A stretch of 64,000 nt of DNA from Pontibacillus yanchengensis (GCF_009856295.1 NZ_WMEU01000001.1:62001-126000); one strand, 5' to 3'; counted from the first letter of the stretch, positions 8,669 to 18,071 are shown. Translations and numbers: made by a program. The notes: generated by a model not told the origin, from the sequence alone.

Positions 8669-11600
8669 ATGAATGTAAATCAATCTATGGATCAATCAAA
8701 GTTAATACCAATCGTTTCTACTTTATATAAGCAATTTCAACTTCATGATGATCAAGTACAGTCTAAGAAAGCGCTTGATTTATTAGGGAAACTTCAATCT
8801 GAGGAATTCGTTATGGGATTTGCCGGGCATTTTTCTGCTGGAAAGTCAACATTGATAAACACGTTAATTGGCGAACAAATCTTACCCTCAAGTCCTATAC
8901 CAACTAGCGCAAATTTAGTCAAAGTAAAAAATGGGCGTGAGTATGCGCGTGTATATTTTACTAAAGAAGACCCAATTGAAGTTGAGCAAGAATATGATTT
9001 GGATACCATTAAGTCTTTTTGTAAAGATGGAGATGCTGTTCGTGAGATTGAGGTAAGTAAGCCACTCTCCTCAATACCTGAAGGGGTAAGCATCATGGAC
9101 ACACCCGGTATCGATTCTTCAAATGATGCAGATCGTATTATGACAGAGTCAGCACTGCATATGGTGGATGTTTTGTTTTATGTTATGGATTATAATCATG
9201 TTCAATCAGAGGTCAATTTAGCCTTTTTAGCTGAGATGAAGAAGAGGGGGAAACCTCTCTATATTGTTGTGAATCAAGTTGATAAGCATCAGGAAGAAGA
9301 GCTATCTTTTACATCATTCAAAAATAGCGTGTACCAATCTCTTGATGTATGGGGAATTGAGCCTGAAGGGGTATTTTTCACGTCATTAATTGATACTGGG
9401 CTTTCCTACAATGATTTTCAAGCATTACAACAAGAGGTTAAGATATTGATAGAACATAAGCATGACACTGTGCATAAAACAGTCTACCACTCTGTGAACA
9501 CGATTGTGCAAGAACATGTAGAAGCTTATAAGGAACAAAAAGATAATAATATAGAAGAATTTCAGCATAAACTAAATGAACTAGCAATTTCCGACGTGAA
9601 GACTGTTGAAGAGGTTCAACAAGAAAAGTCGAGAATGAGATCTAGACCCGAACAGTCTGAAGAATCCATGTTATCAGAATTACAATCTACTTTAAATAAT
9701 GCATATGTTATGTCACATGACCTTCGTGAAAACGCTCGTTCCTTTATTGAGTCAATGGACTCTGGTTTTAAAGTTGGCCTGTTCATGACAAAGAAAAAAA
9801 CGGAAGAAGAGAGAGAGAATCGTCTTCATGACTTCTATAATGCTTTAATGGAAAAAGTGAAAGCGAATATGGAATGGCCAGTACGCAACAAATTATTAAC
9901 AGTTGCGAAGGAATATCAAGTAGTTGAGGAAGAGGTTTTACAGCAACTACAAAATGGATCAATAACGTTTGAACCAGAAGATTTAAAACGTCTCATAAAA
10001 ACAGGCGCAGGTAGTGGTGGAGATTATGTGCTTGTCTATACAAAGGATGTAACCAATGAACTAAAACAGCGCTACAAACAACTAGCGTTAACAAAATGGG
10101 AGCTTGTTAAAGAAAGTATCCAAAATCAAATGAACCATGACTTAGAAGAAAAAGAAAACCTCGAACATACCATGAAAGAATATGAAGAGCTAAAAAATCA
10201 AATTGAGGAAGAGAAGAATGCTATAGAAACAAGAAAAAATGAATATCAATTAATTGTCAACGGAGAAGAAATATGCACAACTGCTTATGATGAAGCAACT
10301 CAATCATTAATACACCGCGACGCAAAGATTCATCAGGTAGAATGGATCAATAAAATGGAGAATCAGAATAGAGAACATAATCCAGATGAAGATCCTTCAC
10401 AGAAAAGTGATAATTCTAGTGCTTCTATGTCTATAGAATCTGCGCTAAACGCTATTGATCGAACAGTGGACGTTTTACAGGATGTACATGGATTTGGATC
10501 CATCCTAGAAGAATTGAAGGAGAAAAAAGCCAGGCTTCAAACACGACATTACACGGTAGCATTGTTTGGAGCCTTTTCAGCAGGAAAGTCTTCCTTTGCA
10601 AATGCACTTTTAGGTGAAAAAGTGTTACCTGTTTCACCTAATCCTACCACAGCGACAATTAATCGAATAATGCCATCTAATGATGAATATGGTCATGGTA
10701 ATGTCCAAGTAAAAGTGAAATCAGAAACGCAGTTAATAGAGGATATTCGATTTGCAGCTGGTAAAGATGTGTTACAATCTACTACCTTAACAAAGGTTGT
10801 AGAAGAGCTAATTTATTTAAAGCAACAAGGTGAACTTTCATCAATCGATCAAAACCGCCTTTCTTTTATTAATGCTATTGAAGAAGGTTATTCTTTAATG
10901 AAGGAATACATTGGACATTCTATTACAGTCACTCTAGATGAGTTTACAGCTTATGTGTCTGATGAAACTCGCTCTTGCTTTGTAGAATGGATGAACCTTT
11001 ATTATGATTGCCCCTTAACCAAACAAGGAATTACCTTAGTCGATACTCCTGGTGCAGATTCTGTGAATGCAAGACATACAGAAGTTTCCTTTGAGTATAT
11101 GAAGCAAGCTGATGCGATCTTGTTTGTTACGTACTACAACCATGCTTTCTCAAGAGCCGACCAGGATTTTCTTTATCAGCTTGGCAGAGTGAAAGATGCA
11201 TTCAGTATGGATAAGATGTTTTTCCTTATAAATGCAGCTGACCTAGCTCAAAATACAGAAGATTTACATCTTGTAACAAATTATATGGATGAACAGCTAA
11301 CGCAATTTGGGATACGCAATCCACGTTTATATCCTGTGTCTAGTTTGATGGCTCTTAATGAAAAAGAAAACTCTGTCATAAGTCAGCATCCTGTTCTATC
11401 CTCATCAGGAATTGAGGAATTTAATGATGATTTTACTCATTTTATGGAGGAAGAAATCTCAGGATTGTTAGTACATGAAACCGTTTATGATATTAATCGA
11501 GCAACTCAGATAATGCAGCATATGATTGAATCTGCTTCCTTAAGTAAAGAAGCGAAACAAGAGAAAAAGAAAGCTATAAAAGAACAACTCTCAAGAGCTC

Positions 11601-12331
11601 TTGAGATTATTAAAACCATAGATACAACAAGGTATGAGCGTACGATTCAACAAAAAATTGATAAACAAACGTATTATATACAAGAAAGACTCTTATTAAG
11701 GTTTACGGATTTCTTTAAAGAACATATAAACCCCTCCACCATTCAAGGGAGTAGTAAACTTGCCAAACAAGATCTGGAGACAGGTATCTTTGGATTAATG
11801 GATCAGCTAGCTAGTGAGCTTAAACAAGAAGTGCGAGCCGTGTCTATACGAGTGGAATCGTTCCTTAAAGAAACCGTATCTGAGTTGAAAGACGATGTAC
11901 AAGAACAAACACAAAGATTAATATCAGATTTCTCTTTACCGCATGCAAATGAGAAATCTTATCAAACTCCAGAAATTCAAGAACCATTTAAGCATGTGAA
12001 GTCCGGATATTTTGATCAGGAACTCAATTTGTTTAAAAACACGAAATCGTTTTTTGAGCAAAATGAAAAGGAAAAAATGAAAGAAGCACTACAAGTGAAA
12101 ATAAAGCCTTTACTAGAAGAGTATATAAATGCTCAAAAGGAAGATCTAGTTGAGTATTATCTTCCTCAATGGAAAGAGCATATAACTATGTATCAAGAGC
12201 AAATGAGTAAGTCATTAGAGGAATATGAAGAAGGGGTAATGTATTCATTACAGGATGATACCTCTATTGATATCCTTTATAAGAAGAAAGAACAATTAAA
12301 TCAAGTAGTACATCAAAGCACGCAACAGTAA
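8669..12331 (+). CDS. dynA: Bacterial dynamin-like protein, two GTPase units
   Basis: The 1220-residue product carries two dynamin GTPase domains in tandem, the arrangement of Bacillus DynA, which binds and tethers membranes and supports membrane integrity and phage tolerance. Unit 1 has P-loop GHFSAGKST (about 53-61), DTPG (144-147) and NQVD (202-205). Unit 2 has GAFSAGKSS (from 634), DTPGAD (about 792) and NAAD (about 855). Both G domains are followed by long helical, charged regions expected for the stalk and membrane-binding parts. I chose the ATG at 8669, after AAAGGGG with an 11-base spacer; in-frame ATGs at 8630 and 8645 and a TTG at 8612 are alternatives. It follows the HTH gene and ends in a terminator overlapping its stop codon. 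Confidence 0.93.
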   Translation: MNVNQSMDQSKLIPIVSTLYKQFQLHDDQVQSKKALDLLGKLQSEEFVMGFAGHFSAGKSTLINTLIGEQILPSSPIPTSANLVKVKNGREYARVYFTKEDPIEVEQEYDLDTIKSFCKDGDAVREIEVSKPLSSIPEGVSIMDTPGIDSSNDADRIMTESALHMVDVLFYVMDYNHVQSEVNLAFLAEMKKRGKPLYIVVNQVDKHQEEELSFTSFKNSVYQSLDVWGIEPEGVFFTSLIDTGLSYNDFQALQQEVKILIEHKHDTVHKTVYHSVNTIVQEHVEAYKEQKDNNIEEFQHKLNELAISDVKTVEEVQQEKSRMRSRPEQSEESMLSELQSTLNNAYVMSHDLRENARSFIESMDSGFKVGLFMTKKKTEEERENRLHDFYNALMEKVKANMEWPVRNKLLTVAKEYQVVEEEVLQQLQNGSITFEPEDLKRLIKTGAGSGGDYVLVYTKDVTNELKQRYKQLALTKWELVKESIQNQMNHDLEEKENLEHTMKEYEELKNQIEEEKNAIETRKNEYQLIVNGEEICTTAYDEATQSLIHRDAKIHQVEWINKMENQNREHNPDEDPSQKSDNSSASMSIESALNAIDRTVDVLQDVHGFGSILEELKEKKARLQTRHYTVALFGAFSAGKSSFANALLGEKVLPVSPNPTTATINRIMPSNDEYGHGNVQVKVKSETQLIEDIRFAAGKDVLQSTTLTKVVEELIYLKQQGELSSIDQNRLSFINAIEEGYSLMKEYIGHSITVTLDEFTAYVSDETRSCFVEWMNLYYDCPLTKQGITLVDTPGADSVNARHTEVSFEYMKQADAILFVTYYNHAFSRADQDFLYQLGRVKDAFSMDKMFFLINAADLAQNTEDLHLVTNYMDEQLTQFGIRNPRLYPVSSLMALNEKENSVISQHPVLSSSGIEEFNDDFTHFMEEEISGLLVHETVYDINRATQIMQHMIESASLSKEAKQEKKKAIKEQLSRALEIIKTIDTTRYERTIQQKIDKQTYYIQERLLLRFTDFFKEHINPSTIQGSSKLAKQDLETGIFGLMDQLASELKQEVRAVSIRVESFLKETVSELKDDVQEQTQRLISDFSLPHANEKSYQTPEIQEPFKHVKSGYFDQELNLFKNTKSFFEQNEKEKMKEALQVKIKPLLEEYINAQKEDLVEYYLPQWKEHITMYQEQMSKSLEEYEEGVMYSLQDDTSIDILYKKKEQLNQVVHQSTQQ

Positions 12332-12350
12332 GTTGCGTGTTTTGTTCTCT
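12319..12350 (+). terminator. Terminator of dynA
   Basis: Stem CACGCAAC (12319-12326) and GTTGCGTG (12332-12339), loop AGTAA containing the stop codon, followed by TTTTGTTCTCTTCTT. Confidence 0.8.
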
Positions 12351-12428
12351 TCTTAATAAGTTTTAGCATAAGAGCATTATTTTCCACGTATTTATTGGTA
12401 TAGACTTGAAATGCAAGGAGGTCTGTTA

Positions 12429-12992
12429 ATGTATTACTATAATCCATATTATTATTGGCCGATGCCGGTTCAAAGACAAATACAGCCTGGTCAAAAAGGT
12501 AATTATACACAGAAGCAATATGCTCCAAATCCAATGTTGCAAGGATATGGGCAGAACAAATCTTATAAATCCTTAGAGGAAGCATTGGTAGGGGTACGAA
12601 AGGCAGTGCAAGGTGAGAGGGAAGACGAATTATTTTATGATTATTTAATAGCTGTGGCTCCAACAACTGAAGATAAGGAAATTATTACATCAATACGAAA
12701 TGATGAACAAAAGCACAATAAAATGTTTCGTCAGATCTATAGAGATTTTACTGGTGAAGAAATTACAGACACGGATGATGAATCATTTCAAAAGCCAAAC
12801 AGCTTCGAAGAAGGAGTAAAAAAAGCTTTATTTGGAGAACTTGCGGCGGTTGAGAAATATCGAGATATTCGTGCAGGATTACCTACTAGGTATTATAGAG
12901 ATATGGTATTTGAAATACTAACAGATGAACTAAAACATGCAGATAAATATAATTATATCCTTACAATAACCATTGCTAGAAAAAAGGTTTAA
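12429..12992 (+). CDS. Ferritin-like / rubrerythrin-fold protein
   Basis: The 187-residue protein has a tyrosine- and proline-rich N-terminus (MYYYNPYYYWPMP) followed by a four-helix ferritin-like domain (about 50-185). Two E...ExxH pairs are visible: EREDELFYDYL with NDEQKHNKMF, and FGELAAVEKY with TDELKHADKY. This is the di-iron ligand pattern of rubrerythrin-type proteins. There is no rubredoxin Cys domain. The ATG at 12429 is chosen because AAGGAGGTCTGTTA stands in front of it; a frame extending to 12411 would start inside that ribosome binding site. It may bind iron or manganese or act in oxidative defence or as a spore-associated protein. The exact job is unknown. Transcribed alone, between two terminators. 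Confidence 0.82.
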   Translation: MYYYNPYYYWPMPVQRQIQPGQKGNYTQKQYAPNPMLQGYGQNKSYKSLEEALVGVRKAVQGEREDELFYDYLIAVAPTTEDKEIITSIRNDEQKHNKMFRQIYRDFTGEEITDTDDESFQKPNSFEEGVKKALFGELAAVEKYRDIRAGLPTRYYRDMVFEILTDELKHADKYNYILTITIARKKV

Positions 12993-13173
12993 GTTAACTG
13001 TGAGTACAAATGGGTAAGCTTCTGCATAGTGTTGTATGGGTTTGCCTATGGTTCGAGTGTTACTGGGTGTTATGAGCCTAAAGGATGTAATGAAGCACAC
13101 TAGTTGCTGAATGTAGATTAACTTAGAAAGTTATATACATGAATGAAATAATTATTAGGATTTTTAGATAAAA

Positions 13174-13198
13174 AAAGCAGCCGAGAAGGCTGCTTTTT
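13174..13198. terminator. Bidirectional terminator
   Basis: Stem AAAGCAGCC / GGCTGCTTT with a five-base loop, an A-run on the left and T-run on the right. It serves the lipoprotein gene on the minus strand and can stop readthrough from the ferritin-like gene. Confidence 0.85.
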
Positions 13199-13208
13199 CA
13201 TGTTCTTT

Positions 13209-14024
13209 TTATACGTTTACTTTCTTTTCAATCTCACTATTTTTCTTGAGTTCTTTAAGAAGTTTTGTTACTTGTTCGTTTTCTTTCTTCTTCTTAACGC
13301 TATCTTTTAGTTTCTTTTTAGCATCTTCAAACTTAGGAACTTCCATTTCTTTGTCGCTTTGTTTGTTCATCGCTTCGTATTGTTGCTTCATTTTGTCATA
13401 TTCTGCTTTAAGTTCTTTTTCAGTAACCTCTACTTCTTCAGTATTCTTATCGATGAACTGCTGAATTTTAAGGTTTTTCTTAATATTGTTTTTAAGTTCT
13501 TCTTCTGTAAGATCGTTTTGCTCTAATAGTTTTTGGAAGTTGTCTCCATTTTGCTCTTTGATTTGATTAAATTGTTTTTTCACTTTATCTTCTGATGCAG
13601 TAATGTCATTTTCTTCAGCTTTTTGAAGAATTAACTCTGTATTAATTAGTTGTTGCATAATGGAGGATTTTAATTGTTTTACTTGTGATTCTTTAAGTTC
13701 TTGTCCAGATTGAGACATCTGATTTGCCTGGGACATTAGCTGATCGTTGAATTTCTTCATTGGAATTTCTTCGCCATTTACAACAGCTGCTACATCGCCA
13801 CTTTCTTTGATGTCAGTGTTTGCACTTTTCGATTTGCTGTCGCCACCATCAGATTCATTTGAGCTATCGTCTTTTGTTGATTTATCACTCTTATCTTCTT
13901 GCTTTTCATCATTATTTTTATCAGAGTTAGCATTATCACCGGATTCGCCATTACCACATGCAGCTAATCCGATTGCAAGTACTAAACCAAATAACATGGC
14001 TGTCAATTTCTTTTTAAATGTCAC
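13209..14024 (-). CDS. SurA_N-domain lipoprotein (chaperone-like, no PPIase domain)
   Basis: A membrane-anchored extracytoplasmic protein of 271 residues. The signal peptide MTFKKKLTAMLFGLVLAIG ends in the lipobox LAAC (Cys 23). A long Ser/Asp/Lys/Asn-rich linker (about 25-75) leads into DVAAVVNGEEIPMKKFND, the start of a SurA/PrsA-type N-terminal domain, then charged helices. The parvulin domain of PrsA is absent, so it is likely a folding chaperone or trigger-like factor without isomerase activity. I prefer the GTG at 14024 because AAGGGAG lies nine bases upstream; the ATG 9 bases earlier abuts that site, and the ATG at 14072 adds 16 non-signal residues. Monocistronic, closed by the hairpin at 13174-13198. 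Confidence 0.85.
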   Translation of the reverse strand: MTFKKKLTAMLFGLVLAIGLAACGNGESGDNANSDKNNDEKQEDKSDKSTKDDSSNESDGGDSKSKSANTDIKESGDVAAVVNGEEIPMKKFNDQLMSQANQMSQSGQELKESQVKQLKSSIMQQLINTELILQKAEENDITASEDKVKKQFNQIKEQNGDNFQKLLEQNDLTEEELKNNIKKNLKIQQFIDKNTEEVEVTEKELKAEYDKMKQQYEAMNKQSDKEMEVPKFEDAKKKLKDSVKKKKENEQVTKLLKELKKNSEIEKKVNV

Positions 14025-14210
14025 AAAGAACATCTCCCTTGTTGTAAAATCAATTCTGTTAGAATGTACCACATCTATTAGTAGCTTGTAAAACCTTAAT
14101 CAAAATTATTCTAAAAAATAAGCATTTAATCCTCTTTTACTGGCATGAACATGGACTTTCCTTCATAGGGATTAAAGGGAATGAAATTATTAATCCTTAG
14201 GAGTGAAATG

Positions 14211-14975
14211 ATGAATTCATATAATCAGTATGAAAGGGAATTAGCACATAAGGCAGGAATGTATGAATTGCTAGCGGGTTACTATAAGTACATTGATCCC
14301 CAAAAACATATGATGTATTATATGAAGCATTTTGAATGTATGCAGCAACTTATACAATTACAGCAACAACAGCAAATGGGCCATGCACAATATCGAAATA
14401 ATCAACAGCAATCCTATGTGAGAGTGTTCCACGCTTCTCCTAATGCACCTAATGTGGATATTTATGTGAATGGTCAATTACTACTTCAAGATGTAGCATA
14501 CAAGCAAGTTAGTGATTATATTCCGGTTATGCCAGGAGATTATCGTATTAAGATAACAGCAACTGGACAGCAAGAAGCTGTATTAACAAAAGATGTAAAT
14601 GTCCCTCCGAATAGTGCCATCACACTTGCTGCAGCTGGAAAGGTTGAAAAGCTGAAATTACTCCCATACCAAGATGACCTATATCCAGAGCAAGGTAAAG
14701 CAAAAGTACGATTTATCCATTTATCTCCTGATGCACCACGAGTTGATATTGCAGTAAAGGGTGGGGATATACTCTTCTCTAACGTAGGATTTAACGAAGC
14801 TACACAATATAAATCAATTCCTCCTACAAAAGTAGATTTAGAAGTACGTCCAGCTGGGTCAAAACAAGTTGTGCTAGTAATACCAGATGTTATGTTAAAC
14901 GAAAACCAAATATATAATGCAGTAGCGGTTGGTTTTGTTGAATCTGAACCTTCTTTAGAAGCAATGTTTATATAG
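14211..14975 (+). CDS. DUF4397 domain protein
   Basis: The 254-residue product has a helical N-terminal part with a glutamine run (LQQQQQMG) and two beta-rich repeats. Each repeat starts with a near-identical signature, VRVFHASPNAPNVDIYVNG (about 75-93) and VRFIHLSPDAPRVDIAVKGG (about 168-187). These are the hallmark of DUF4397, usually found in cell-surface or spore-surface proteins. No signal peptide is visible. The ATG at 14211 sits seven bases after GGAG; an adjacent ATG at 14208 and an ATG at 14181 are alternatives. No enzymatic role is known for the domain. Confidence 0.85.
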   Translation: MNSYNQYERELAHKAGMYELLAGYYKYIDPQKHMMYYMKHFECMQQLIQLQQQQQMGHAQYRNNQQQSYVRVFHASPNAPNVDIYVNGQLLLQDVAYKQVSDYIPVMPGDYRIKITATGQQEAVLTKDVNVPPNSAITLAAAGKVEKLKLLPYQDDLYPEQGKAKVRFIHLSPDAPRVDIAVKGGDILFSNVGFNEATQYKSIPPTKVDLEVRPAGSKQVVLVIPDVMLNENQIYNAVAVGFVESEPSLEAMFI

Positions 14976-14981
14976 ATAGAC

Positions 14982-15016
14982 AAAAGGGATTATACAGAAT
15001 GTATAGTCCTTTTTTA
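14982..15016 (+). terminator. Terminator of the DUF4397 gene
   Basis: Stem AAAAGGGATTATAC with GTATAGTCCTTTTT, one internal mismatch, loop AGAAT, T-run on the right. Confidence 0.7.
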
Positions 15017-15032
15017 CTTTTTCTATCTATAT

Positions 15033-15345
15033 AAACTAGGCCTCTGTCTGCTCCAAAGGCTTGCGCTATTAATAGTGAAGAAAGCATAATTATGGGCACA
15101 TACGTCTGGCTCCAGCCCCAGCGAACTTCCTGCTCCTCCTTACGATAAGTCAACATCGAATCACTACCGCTTCCGTCTTTCTTTGATTACAAGGAATCAG
15201 GTGAATTTTGAAAGAGGTTCTGTGATTAAGATTCGATTAAAACCGCTGCATCACGCAGCAACATCGAACTGATCTACATCATGTAGGCTCACCTCACGGA
15301 GCAACATCAAACCAACCTACATCATGTAAAGCATCAGTAGAAGGG
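15033..15345 (+). repeat. Intergenic repeat family 1, copy 1
   Basis: Shares ACTAGGCYTCTGTCTG with the fragment at 21728. It shares the core CTCCTTACGATAAGT.AACATCGAATCAC (15134-15162 region) and the GCAACATCGAAC segments with copies at 18.2 and 23.6 kb. No reading frame uses it. It fills the gap between the DUF4397 gene and pepF. Confidence 0.75.
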
Positions 15346-15452
15346 AGCTTGCGTGTTTCTTAAAAAGTTAAAAAGTATAACTTTTTGAACAATATAGAAA
15401 AATTCTAAATAATGTATATAATTAAAGAGACGATATAAAGGAGGAATTGGTT

Positions 15453-17264
15453 GTGACGAAAACACAGTATAGCCAAACATGGGATTTAGATATGTTTTTT
15501 GAAGGTGGTAGTGATTCAGAGGGGTTCGCATCTTACATAGAAGATACACATCATAAGATGAAAGAGTTAGAGAAGTGTGTTAAAGAATGGGAAATACCCA
15601 CGCCCACCAATAATGCCAATGCAATCATTCATATCGTTGATCATGTCAATGTAACGTTTAAACAGCTAATGGAGAGTTCCGCTTTTGTGAGTTGTTTAAG
15701 TGCCCAAGATGTTAATGATAAAAATGCTGGTTTGTACAGAGCTAAGCTTAATCAATTAGGTGCAGACTTATCAACAATACTAACTACATTTGATCAAAAG
15801 CTTTCTCAAATTCAAGAAAATACATGGAATGATATACTGAATCATCCAACATTAAATAAATTATCTTTTGTATTAAATGAGAGAAGAAACCAAGTTAAAG
15901 AGAAATTACCGTTAGAGCAAGAAGCACTGGTGAATGATTTAGCAGTAGATGGCTACCATGCTTGGGGAGAGATGTACGATACAATTGTTGGAAGTATGAG
16001 TGTCATTTTAGATGATAATGGCGAAAAGAAAGAATTATCTGTAGGTCAAGCAGCTAATAAACTAAGTAGTTCGGAACGTAACACGCGAAAAGAGGTACAT
16101 GATAAGCTTCAAAAAGCATGGGCGGATAAGGAAGATTATTTTGGAGAAACATTAAATCATCTTTCCGGTTTTCGCCTGCAAACTTATAAACATAGAGGTT
16201 GGGATAATGTTTTAAAAGAACCACTGCAAATAAATCGAATGAATGAGCAAACATTACATGCTATGTGGAATGCTATTAATAAGCACAAGAATATTTTTGT
16301 TCACTATTTACAAAGAAAGGCTTCCTTATTAGGTTTAGAACGACTAAGTTGGTATGATATTGGTGCGCCTATTTCAAACAATGAGAACAAGGTTTCGTTT
16401 GATAATGGAGCAGAATTTATCGAAGAGCAGTTTGAACGCTTCGGCCCCAAAATGGCTGCATTCGCTAAAAGAGCATTTGAAGAAAGTTGGATAGAAGCTG
16501 AGGATCGAAGTGGAAAACAACCTGGAGGTTTTTGCACAAGCTTTCCCGATAGCAAACAAACACGAGTTTTCATGACTTATTCGGGGACACCTTCTAACGT
16601 AGCGACACTTGCTCATGAATTGGGCCATGCTTTCCATCAACATGTTATGGATGATTTAGAGCCGTTAAATCAATTGTATGCGATGAATGTTGCGGAGACA
16701 GCATCAACATTTGCAGAGATGATTGTTGCTGACGCCTCTGTTAAACATGCTTCGAATGAAGAAGAAAGGCTTCATTTATTGGAAGATAAAATACAAAGAA
16801 GTGTCGCATTCTTTATGAATATCCATTCCCGCTTCCTTTTTGAAACTCGTTTTTATGAAGAAAGGAAAAAAGGAACTGTTTCTGTGGAAAAGCTTAAACA
16901 GTTAACAGAAGATGCACAAAGAGAAGCATATTGTGATTCTTTAGATGAGTACTCTCCCTATTATTGGGCTTCCAAACTTCATTTCCATATAACAGATGTA
17001 CCCTTTTATAACTTTCCTTATACATTTGGATATTTATTTAGTCTTGGAATATATAGGAAAGCACTTGAATCAGGGCGTGATTTTGAAGAAAAATATATTT
17101 CCTTACTTCAAGATACCGGTAGGATGTCAGTAGAAGACCTTGCAACAAAACATCTTGGTGTGGATCTAACTGACCAAGAATTTTGGGAGAGCGCAATAGA
17201 AATTTGCGTGAAGGATGTAGAAGAATTTCTAAGATTAACAGAGAATAGCAAAAAAAATGTATAA
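15453..17264 (+). CDS. pepF: Oligoendopeptidase F family M3 metallopeptidase
   Basis: A cytosolic zinc peptidase of 603 residues that degrades short peptides, matching the usual 600-residue length of PepF/YjbG-type enzymes. The zinc motif HELGHAFH (HExxH, H388-H392) and the downstream glutamate in VAETASTFAEM are both present, as is the long helical N-terminal region (M3 lid, PepF N-terminal domain about 110-180). The start is the GTG at 15453, eight bases after AAAGGAGG; the TTG six bases earlier is too close. Possible roles are peptide recycling or pheromone/signal peptide turnover. Monocistronic, with a terminator at 17302-17334. Confidence 0.93.
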   Translation: MTKTQYSQTWDLDMFFEGGSDSEGFASYIEDTHHKMKELEKCVKEWEIPTPTNNANAIIHIVDHVNVTFKQLMESSAFVSCLSAQDVNDKNAGLYRAKLNQLGADLSTILTTFDQKLSQIQENTWNDILNHPTLNKLSFVLNERRNQVKEKLPLEQEALVNDLAVDGYHAWGEMYDTIVGSMSVILDDNGEKKELSVGQAANKLSSSERNTRKEVHDKLQKAWADKEDYFGETLNHLSGFRLQTYKHRGWDNVLKEPLQINRMNEQTLHAMWNAINKHKNIFVHYLQRKASLLGLERLSWYDIGAPISNNENKVSFDNGAEFIEEQFERFGPKMAAFAKRAFEESWIEAEDRSGKQPGGFCTSFPDSKQTRVFMTYSGTPSNVATLAHELGHAFHQHVMDDLEPLNQLYAMNVAETASTFAEMIVADASVKHASNEEERLHLLEDKIQRSVAFFMNIHSRFLFETRFYEERKKGTVSVEKLKQLTEDAQREAYCDSLDEYSPYYWASKLHFHITDVPFYNFPYTFGYLFSLGIYRKALESGRDFEEKYISLLQDTGRMSVEDLATKHLGVDLTDQEFWESAIEICVKDVEEFLRLTENSKKNV

Positions 17265-17301
17265 TTTATGATAGCTTTCATATACTATAAATGAACCTTA
17301 T

Positions 17302-17334
17302 GAAAAAGCTCTATTTACATAGAGCTTTTCAGAT
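17302..17334 (+). terminator. Terminator of pepF
   Basis: Stem GAAAAAGCTCTAT / ATAGAGCTTTTC with loop TTAC, followed by AGATTTATTCCTTTG. Confidence 0.75.
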
Positions 17335-17393
17335 TTATTCCTTTGTTTTTGTACTAAAAAATAAGAAAGTTTCCACAGTTCGCTTCCTGAAAC

Positions 17394-17422
17394 TTGACTT
17401 CTTTACGTTAAAGTAGTATGAT
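17394..17422 (+). promoter_or_regulatory. SigA-type promoter of the csp gene
   Basis: -35 TTGACT (17394-17399), 17-base spacer, -10 TATGAT (17417-17422). Predicts a start near 17429 and a leader of about 160 bases before csp. Confidence 0.7.
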
Positions 17423-17481
17423 TAACTTAATTGAAAAATGAATAACTTGCTTCATATTTTACGGAAATTGAAATACTCACT

Positions 17482-17541
17482 ATCACATATTATAAAGAGT
17501 ATCAATTAACGTTGGTACTTTTTATAATATGTGATTCTTTT
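17482..17541 (+). promoter_or_regulatory. Large hairpin plus T-run inside the csp leader
   Basis: A 20-base-pair stem (17482-17501 with 17516-17535, one G-T wobble) with a 14-base loop is followed by TCTTTTTT. It lies between the promoter and the csp start codon, so it looks like an intrinsic terminator that must be bypassed, or a temperature-sensitive leader structure. Confidence 0.6.
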
Positions 17542-17591
17542 TTAAAAGAAAGTGAAACATATTAAGAAATTAGCAATGGAGGTTTTCTCTC

Positions 17592-17792
17592 ATGAAAACA
17601 GGTACAGTTAAGTGGTTTAACGCAGAAAAAGGTTTTGGATTCATTGAAGTACAAGGCGAAGACGATGTTTTCGTACACTTCAGCGCAATCAACCAAGAAG
17701 GCTTCAAAACTTTAGAAGAAGGTCAAACAGTAGAGTTTGAAGTTACTGAAGGTAACCGCGGACCACAAGCAGCTAATGTAACTAAAGTATAA
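17592..17792 (+). CDS. Cold-shock protein, CspB/CspD type
   Basis: A 66-residue single OB-fold protein with both RNA-binding motifs, KGFGFIEV (RNP1, about 13-20) and VFVHFSAI (RNP2, about 26-33). Length and sequence are those of Bacillus Csp proteins, which bind single-stranded RNA and DNA and keep mRNA translatable in the cold. The ATG follows a GGAGG site (ATGGAGGTTTTCTCTC). The long structured leader suggests post-transcriptional control. The next gene encodes a YdjO-like cold-inducible protein, but a terminator lies between them. Which Csp paralogue this is cannot be decided here. Confidence 0.96.
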   Translation: MKTGTVKWFNAEKGFGFIEVQGEDDVFVHFSAINQEGFKTLEEGQTVEFEVTEGNRGPQAANVTKV

Positions 17793-17797
17793 TGATT

Positions 17798-17824
17798 AAA
17801 GCTACCTTAAGAGGTAGCTTTTTC
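17798..17824 (+). terminator. Terminator of csp
   Basis: Stem AAGCTACCT / AGGTAGCTT with loop TAAG and a T-run. Confidence 0.85.
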
Positions 17825-17852
17825 ATATATCATATCCGAAGGAGGCATTCAG

Positions 17853-18059
17853 ATGGCGTTTGGAAAAAAGAATCAGCAAGAGGTCAAAAAAGAAGACCTA
17901 AAAATCTGGGAGTGTACATCCGAGGATTGTAATGCATGGATGAGAGATAACTTCAAGAGTCAAGAAACTCCTAAGTGTCCTATTTGTCAGAATGATATGG
18001 CAACCAGCATGAAAGAACTACAAGTTGTTGAAAACAACAGCGGTAATTGGAATAAATAA
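17853..18059 (+). CDS. ydjO: Cold-inducible YdjO-like zinc-ribbon protein
   Basis: A 68-residue protein with two cysteine pairs, WECTSEDCNAWM and PKCPICQNDM, a likely zinc ribbon. The order and spacing match the YdjO family, described as cold-inducible in Bacillus subtilis; the molecular role is unknown. The ATG follows GAAGGAGGCATTCAG. Its position right after csp agrees with a cold-response role, although a terminator separates them, so cotranscription would need readthrough. Confidence 0.85.
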   Translation: MAFGKKNQQEVKKEDLKIWECTSEDCNAWMRDNFKSQETPKCPICQNDMATSMKELQVVENNSGNWNK

Positions 18060-18071
18060 ATACTATATTAA

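Noticed and set aside
13246-14091. Plus-strand open frames opposite the SurA_N lipoprotein
   Set aside because: They are serine/phenylalanine-rich antisense of the Lys/Glu-rich gene and have no ribosome binding sites.
15033-15345. Possible CRISPR-like array from repeated GCAACATCGAAC words
   Set aside because: The words are unevenly spaced, differ in length and belong to a dispersed element; no cas genes exist here.
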